DNA of 9,693 nt, from the NCBI GenBank assembly GCA_030039615.1, contig JASHVF010000400.1, positions 1 through 9,693 on the forward strand, written 5' to 3'. The DNA comes from Gammaproteobacteria bacterium. Lineage in GTDB: Bacteria > Pseudomonadota > Gammaproteobacteria > Steroidobacterales > Steroidobacteraceae. A model generated the notes under the pieces. It saw only the letters and a list, made by a program, of their open reading frames with translations. It ran no database searches and had not been told where the DNA came from. Position numbers and translations under genes: made by a program. Positions within the stretch are counted from its first letter, which is position 1. Every line of letters starts with the position of its first letter. This document shows, piece by piece, positions 6,219-9,693 of the stretch.

Positions 6219-7221
6219 GGGGGCGATGTCCGGACGCGCCCCGCAAGATGCCGCCTCCCCCCCGGCCGAGCGGCCGGGATTTCTCGTACGCCTGCGCCAG
6301 CGGCTCAACCGCGGCGACTCCTGGCTGACGCGCGACCTCGGCGAGCTGGCGCGCGGCCGGCGCATCGATGCGCAGATCCTCGAGGAGCTCGAGACGCGGC
6401 TGCTGAGCGCCGACGTCGGCGTCGCGGCCACCGCCCGCATCCTCGAGGAGCTGCGCCTCAAGGTCGCGCGCAACGAGCTGTCCGACGTCGACGCGCTGCT
6501 CGCGGCGCTGCGCGGCGCGATCGTCGCGATCCTCTCGCCGTGCGCACGGCCGCTCACGATCGATCGCTCGAGGAAGCCCTTCGTCATCCTGGTGGTGGGG
6601 GTCAACGGCTCAGGCAAGACCACTACCATCGGCAAGCTCGCGCGGCGCTGCGCCGCCGAGTCGCTCAGCGTGCTGCTCGCCGCCGGCGATACCTTTCGCG
6701 CCGCCGCCATCGAGCAGCTCGGCGTCTGGGCCGAGCGCAGCGGAGCCGAGCTCGTCGCGCAGCAGGCCGGGGCCGACCCGGGCGCGGTGATATTCGACGC
6801 GCTGCAGAAGGCGCGCGCCAGGGGCTGCGACGTGGTGCTGGCGGATACCGCCGGCAGGCTCCACAGCCAGTCGCACCTGATGGAGGAGCTGAAGAAGGTG
6901 CGGCGCGTGATCGAGCGCGTCGCGCCGGACGCGCCGCACGAGGTGCTGCTGGTGCTGGACGCCAACCAGGGCCAGAACGCGCTCGCACAGGCGCGGCAGT
7001 TCCAGGCGGCCGTCGGGGTGACCGGCCTCGCGCTCACCAAGCTCGACGGCACCGCGCGCGGCGGCATCGTGGTCGCGATCGCGCTCGAGCTCGGCATTCC
7101 GATCCGCTACGTCGGCGTCGGCGAGGCGGCCGAGGACTTCGGCGAGTTCGACGCCGCGGCGTTCGCCACCGCGCTCATCGAGGGACCGGGCAGCACGGGC
7201 GGCGAGGCGCGTGCGCCATGA
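6217..7221 (+). CDS. ftsY: Signal recognition particle receptor FtsY
   Basis: Encodes 334 residues from ATG 6217; ATG 6226 (331 residues) is an equal alternative, and neither has a strong ribosome binding site. FtsY is the SRP GTPase that docks ribosome-nascent-chain complexes at the inner membrane. The N domain spans about 20-115 (GFLVRLRQRL, ILEELETRLLSADVG). GTPase motifs: P-loop GVNGSGKT (128-135), DTFRAAA (158-164), DTAGR (210-214), TKLDG (274-278), and GVGE (300-303). The long acidic A domain of E. coli FtsY (497 residues) is missing. Membrane contact would rest on the basic amphipathic N-terminal helix. It overlaps ftsE by ATGA and starts 10 bases after the lipase stop, so it may be partly cotranscribed with that gene. 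Confidence 0.97.
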   Translation: MGAMSGRAPQDAASPPAERPGFLVRLRQRLNRGDSWLTRDLGELARGRRIDAQILEELETRLLSADVGVAATARILEELRLKVARNELSDVDALLAALRGAIVAILSPCARPLTIDRSRKPFVILVVGVNGSGKTTTIGKLARRCAAESLSVLLAAGDTFRAAAIEQLGVWAERSGAELVAQQAGADPGAVIFDALQKARARGCDVVLADTAGRLHSQSHLMEELKKVRRVIERVAPDAPHEVLLVLDANQGQNALAQARQFQAAVGVTGLALTKLDGTARGGIVVAIALELGIPIRYVGVGEAAEDFGEFDAAAFATALIEGPGSTGGEARAP

Positions 7222-7913
7222 TCGTGTTCGAACGCGTCTTCAAGCGCTACGCCAACGGCCGCGAGGCGCTCAACAACGTCAGCTTCAACATCCACACCGG
7301 CGAGATGGTGTTCCTCACCGGCCGCTCGGGCGCCGGCAAGAGCACGGTACTGAAGCTCATCGCGCTGCTCGAGCGGCCGACGCGCGGCACGGTGCTGGTG
7401 AACGGCAAGAACACCCGCGCACTCAAGCCGCGCCACATCGCCGCCTTCCGCCGCCGCATCGGCGTGGTGTTCCAGGACCATAAGCTGCTGGCCGACCGCC
7501 CGGTATTCGACAACGTCGCGCTGCCGCTGGCGGTGGCGGGCGCGCCGCTCAAGGAGATCGACAAGCGCGTGCGCGCCGCGCTCGACCAGGTGGGGCTGCT
7601 CGGACGCGAGGGCGCGCTGCCGCAGGAGCTCTCGGTAGGCGAGCAGCAGCGCGTCGGCATCGCGCGTGCCGTGGTGAGCAAGCCGCCGCTGCTGATCGCG
7701 GACGAGCCGACCGGCAATCTTGATCCGGACCTCTCGCTCGAGGTGATGCGCCTCTTCCGCCGCTTCCAGGACGTCGGCGTGACGGTGGTCGTGGCGACCC
7801 ACGACCTCCACATCGTGCGCGAGTTCGGTCAGCGGGTGCTGACGCTCGAGGCCGGCCACCTCATGGGGGGCGAGGCGCCCGATACGCTGCCGAGCGTAGT
7901 GGCGACGCGATGA
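7218..7913 (+). CDS. ftsE: Cell division ATP-binding protein FtsE
   Basis: Encodes 231 residues (E. coli 222). It is the cytoplasmic ATPase of the FtsEX complex, which uses ATP hydrolysis to switch periplasmic activators of peptidoglycan hydrolases at the division septum. ABC motifs in order: Walker A GRSGAGKST (35-43), Q-loop Gln86 (VVFQDHKLL), signature LSVGEQQRVGIARA (138-151), Walker B LLIADEPTGNLD (158-169) with Glu163, and H-loop His195 (ATHD). The signature has Val where E. coli FtsE has Gly, at a tolerant position. The ATG lies in the ATGA overlap with ftsY, and the stop forms another ATGA with ftsX, so translation of all three is probably coupled. GAGG (7204-7207) may serve as its ribosome binding site. 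Confidence 0.97.
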   Translation: MIVFERVFKRYANGREALNNVSFNIHTGEMVFLTGRSGAGKSTVLKLIALLERPTRGTVLVNGKNTRALKPRHIAAFRRRIGVVFQDHKLLADRPVFDNVALPLAVAGAPLKEIDKRVRAALDQVGLLGREGALPQELSVGEQQRVGIARAVVSKPPLLIADEPTGNLDPDLSLEVMRLFRRFQDVGVTVVVATHDLHIVREFGQRVLTLEAGHLMGGEAPDTLPSVVATR

Positions 7914-8824
7914 GTCTGCGCGTCGGTCACGCGCAGGCGCTGCTCGGCTCGCTCGGGCGCCTGGCGCGCAGTCCGCTCTCGACGCTGCTCACCCTGCTGG
8001 TGATCGCGCTGGCGCTGGCGCTGCCCGCGGGCCTCAGGCTCTTCGTCACCAACGCGCAGGCGGCGACCGGCAATTTCGGCAACGCCATCGACCTCTCCGT
8101 CTACCTGAAAACCGAGGTGCCGCTCGCCAAGGCGCAGCAGCTGGCCGCCGCCGCCCGCGCGCGCGCCGACGTCGCCGAGGTGACGCTCATCCCGGCGGAC
8201 AAGGGCCTGGAGGACTTCCGCAGCTACTCCGGGTTCGGCGAGGCTCTGGCTGCACTCAAGGAGAACCCGCTGCCGCACGTGCTGCACGTACGCCCGCGCG
8301 CCAGCGCGACGTCTGCGGCCGCGCTCGACGCCTTGCGCTCCTATTTCACCGCCTGGCCGGAGGTGGACGTGGTGCAGGTGGATTCGCAGTGGGTGATGCG
8401 CTTCAACGCGATCCTGGAGGTGCTCAGCCGGCTGCTGGCCATGGCCGCGGTGCTGCTCGGCGTCGGCGTGATTGCGGTGATCGGCAACACCATCCGCCTC
8501 GAGATCGACAGCCGCCGTGCGGAGATCGAGGTGATCAAGCTGGTCGGCGGCTCGAACTCCTTCGTGCGCCGGCCGTTCCTCTACACCGGGATGCTCTACG
8601 GGCTGTTCGGCGCGCTGCTCGCCTGGGGGATCGTGGCGCTCGCGGTGATGCTCCTCGGGGAGTCGGTCGCGAGCCTCGCGCGCCTCTACGGCAGCCGCTT
8701 CGAGCTCAAGGGTCCCGCCGCGGTCGAGATCGGCGTGCTGCTGGGCGCCGGCGTGCTGCTCGGCTGGCTCGGCGCCTGGATATCGGCAGCGCGCCATCTC
8801 CGCCGCATCGAGCCGCGCGCCTAG
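7910..8824 (+). CDS. ftsX: Cell division membrane protein FtsX
   Basis: Encodes 304 residues. It is the membrane partner of FtsE. Topology fits FtsX: a short cytoplasmic N-terminus, TM1 (about 24-46), a large periplasmic loop (about 47-170) that in the family contacts the activator EnvC or a similar coiled-coil protein, TM2 (about 175-196), TM3 (about 225-250) and TM4 (about 271-292). The conserved stretch EIEVIKLVGGSNSFVRRPFL (205-224) lies in the cytoplasmic loop after TM2, the MacB/FtsX-type coupling region. E. coli FtsX is longer (352), mostly because of its N-terminal extension. The start overlaps ftsE by ATGA and has no strong ribosome binding site of its own, so coupling is likely. A terminator follows within 10 bases. 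The rpoH gene often found next is absent. Confidence 0.96.
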   Translation: MSLRVGHAQALLGSLGRLARSPLSTLLTLLVIALALALPAGLRLFVTNAQAATGNFGNAIDLSVYLKTEVPLAKAQQLAAAARARADVAEVTLIPADKGLEDFRSYSGFGEALAALKENPLPHVLHVRPRASATSAAALDALRSYFTAWPEVDVVQVDSQWVMRFNAILEVLSRLLAMAAVLLGVGVIAVIGNTIRLEIDSRRAEIEVIKLVGGSNSFVRRPFLYTGMLYGLFGALLAWGIVALAVMLLGESVASLARLYGSRFELKGPAAVEIGVLLGAGVLLGWLGAWISAARHLRRIEPRA

Positions 8825-8832
8825 TTAATAGG

Positions 8833-8855
8833 AAAAACCGCCTGCGGCCGTTTTT
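8833..8855. terminator. Bidirectional intrinsic terminator after ftsX
   Basis: AAAAAC (8833-8838) pairs with GTTTTT (8850-8855). Inside, GCC (8840-8842) pairs with GGC (8846-8848) across a TGC loop, with one C-C mismatch. A GC stem flanked by A5 on one side and T5 on the other can stop transcripts in both directions. It suits its position between the convergent ftsX and pbpG-like genes. Confidence 0.7.
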
Positions 8856-8865
8856 CGGACAGTGC

Positions 8866-8910
8866 CTTCGTTGCAGGCGGCAAAAGGCGTGGCTTTTGCC
8901 GCCTGCGAAG
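8866..8910. repeat. Strong inverted repeat / second hairpin between ftsX and the PBP gene
   Basis: GCAGGCGGCAAAAG (8873-8886) and CTTTTGCCGCCTGC (8893-8906) are perfect 14-bp complements with a 6-base loop (GCGTGG). The stem can extend by CTTC (8866-8869) with GAAG (8907-8910) across a 3-base bulge. It lies 4 bases from the stop of the leftward PBP gene. It lacks its own T-run, but on that strand it is followed by the A/T-flanked terminator at 8833-8855, so it may block 3' degradation or back up termination. It shares CCGCCTGCG (8899-8907) with the terminator (8838-8846). Confidence 0.75.
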
Positions 8911-8914
8911 CGGC

Positions 8915-9693
8915 TCAGGTCGCGGCGGCCGTGCCGTGCGCGTGCTCGATGCTCTCCATCCAGCGGCGGATGCGGCGTGCGTCGGCGACGCGGCTGCGCT
9001 TGCCGTAGGAGTTGAGCAGCACGATCACCACGGTGCGCGCCTCGATGATGGTCTGCATGACGAGGCAGCGGCCGGCCTCGGCGATGTAGCCGGTCTTCTG
9101 CACCACGATGTCCCAGTCCGACTTCGAGGTGAGCGAATCGGTGCTGCGATAGGTGAGCACCTGCCGCCCGACACGTACGTCGTAGCTCGAGTCGGTCGAG
9201 TACTCGCGGATGGCCGGCACCCTGGCCGCCGCGATCACGAGCTTGGAGAGATCCTCGGCACTCGCGACGTTCTCCTCGGAGAGTCCGGTCGGCTCGACGA
9301 AGCGCGAGCTCGCCATGCCGAGCTCACGGGCCTTGGCGTTCATCGCGGCCACGCAGGCGTCGAGGCCGCCCGGGTAGCTGCGCCCGAGCGCATGCGCGGC
9401 CCGGTTCTCGGACGCCATGAGCGCGAGATGCATCAGGTCACCGCGTGAGAGCGTGACCCCGGGAGTGAGACGGGAAAAGGCGCCCTTGCCGTGGGCGACG
9501 TCATCGGCAGTGATCTCGATCGGCTCATCGAGCGGCTGGCCAGCGTCCATGACGACCAGCGAGGTCATGAGCTTGGTGATCGAGGCGATCGGCATGGCGA
9601 CGTCGGAGCGGCGCGCGTAAAGGACCGAGGAGCCGGTGGCATCCAGCACCAGCGCGGCGCTCGAGCGCAACGCCGGCTCCTTGGCGAGACGCA
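8915..9693 (-). CDS. pbpG: D-alanyl-D-alanine endopeptidase, PBP7/PbpG type (5' end outside window)
   Basis: The frame runs from the stop at 8915-8917 to the right edge. About 258 residues are visible and the N-terminus, expected to hold a signal peptide, is missing. The TTG at 9670 is an internal Leu codon, since in-frame coding (RLAKEPALRSSAALVLD) continues upstream. Low-molecular-weight PBP active-site motifs are complete: SITK (9572-9583, nucleophile Ser and Lys), SEN (9404-9412) and KTG (9089-9097). The segments AMPIASITKLMT and SENRAAHALG match PBP7/8, a periplasmic endopeptidase that cuts D-Ala-meso-DAP cross-links in peptidoglycan. DacA-type carboxypeptidases are the alternative, but no extra C-terminal domain or amphipathic membrane anchor follows the KTG region, which favours PbpG. 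It is convergent with ftsX across the double hairpin. Confidence 0.9.
   Translation of the reverse strand, partial: RLAKEPALRSSAALVLDATGSSVLYARRSDVAMPIASITKLMTSLVVMDAGQPLDEPIEITADDVAHGKGAFSRLTPGVTLSRGDLMHLALMASENRAAHALGRSYPGGLDACVAAMNAKARELGMASSRFVEPTGLSEENVASAEDLSKLVIAAARVPAIREYSTDSSYDVRVGRQVLTYRSTDSLTSKSDWDIVVQKTGYIAEAGRCLVMQTIIEARTVVIVLLNSYGKRSRVADARRIRRWMESIEHAHGTAAAT

Noticed and set aside
5250..7097. Minus-strand open frame of 615 codons spanning the lipase-ftsY boundary
   Set aside because: It crosses two well-supported genes on the other strand and has Ser/Arg/Ala-rich composition typical of shadow frames. No ribosome binding site or family motif.
7829..8797. Minus-strand open frame opposite ftsX
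   Set aside because: Low-complexity Arg/Glu/His/Gln composition; fully covered by ftsX with its transmembrane pattern and conserved motif.
1..9693. CRISPR array, tRNA/rRNA genes, IS elements or prophage genes
   Set aside because: No regularly spaced direct repeats, no tRNA-like cloverleaf or CCA-type 3' end, no transposase or integrase motifs, and no insertion-type terminal repeats were seen by eye.

Overview
The window is a very GC-rich stretch of chromosome with dense housekeeping genes, short gaps and ATGA-type gene overlaps. Gene content and order point to a gammaproteobacterium. The order rpmB-rpmG-mutM with coaD converging on it, rsmD next to ftsY, and ftsY-ftsE-ftsX all match the arrangement known in that class. 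High GC and the particular accessory genes suggest a Xanthomonadales/Nevskiales/Steroidobacter-like lineage, but that placement is inference. No phage, plasmid, CRISPR, IS element or tRNA/rRNA gene is visible.

Left part (1-2731). A truncated gene for a small exported protein runs leftward off the window (start at 385). A 255-bp divergent intergenic region follows, holding a strong sigma70-type promoter (543-571) aimed right. It should drive rpmB (ribosomal protein L28), rpmG (L33), mutM (Fpg glycosylase) and an AlkA-like HhH-GPD DNA glycosylase, so ribosome assembly and two base-excision repair enzymes appear to share one transcript. The last gene carries a long Arg/Pro-rich tail and runs into the end of the convergent gene coaD.

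Middle (2625-6206). rsmD (16S rRNA G966 methyltransferase) and coaD (phosphopantetheine adenylyltransferase) form a leftward, one-base-overlapping pair. Divergent from them is a large lipoprotein lipase/esterase of the VolA-like 'virulence factor lipase' type, sitting between rsmD and ftsY, which are usually direct neighbours. The gap in front of it holds dyad symmetries.

Right part (6217-9693). ftsY (SRP receptor), ftsE and ftsX form a tightly packed rightward operon with 4-base overlaps. It supplies membrane targeting of nascent proteins and the FtsEX complex that controls cell-wall hydrolysis at the septum. The operon ends at a terminator hairpin plus a second near-perfect hairpin, not at the rpoH gene that often follows. 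A leftward penicillin-binding-protein gene of the PBP7/PbpG (D-Ala-D-Ala endopeptidase) type converges on it and is cut by the right window edge.

I do not see a convincing undescribed multi-gene system here. The points worth a second look are the inserted lipoprotein lipase, the glycosylase tail overlapping coaD, and several small regulatory structures.
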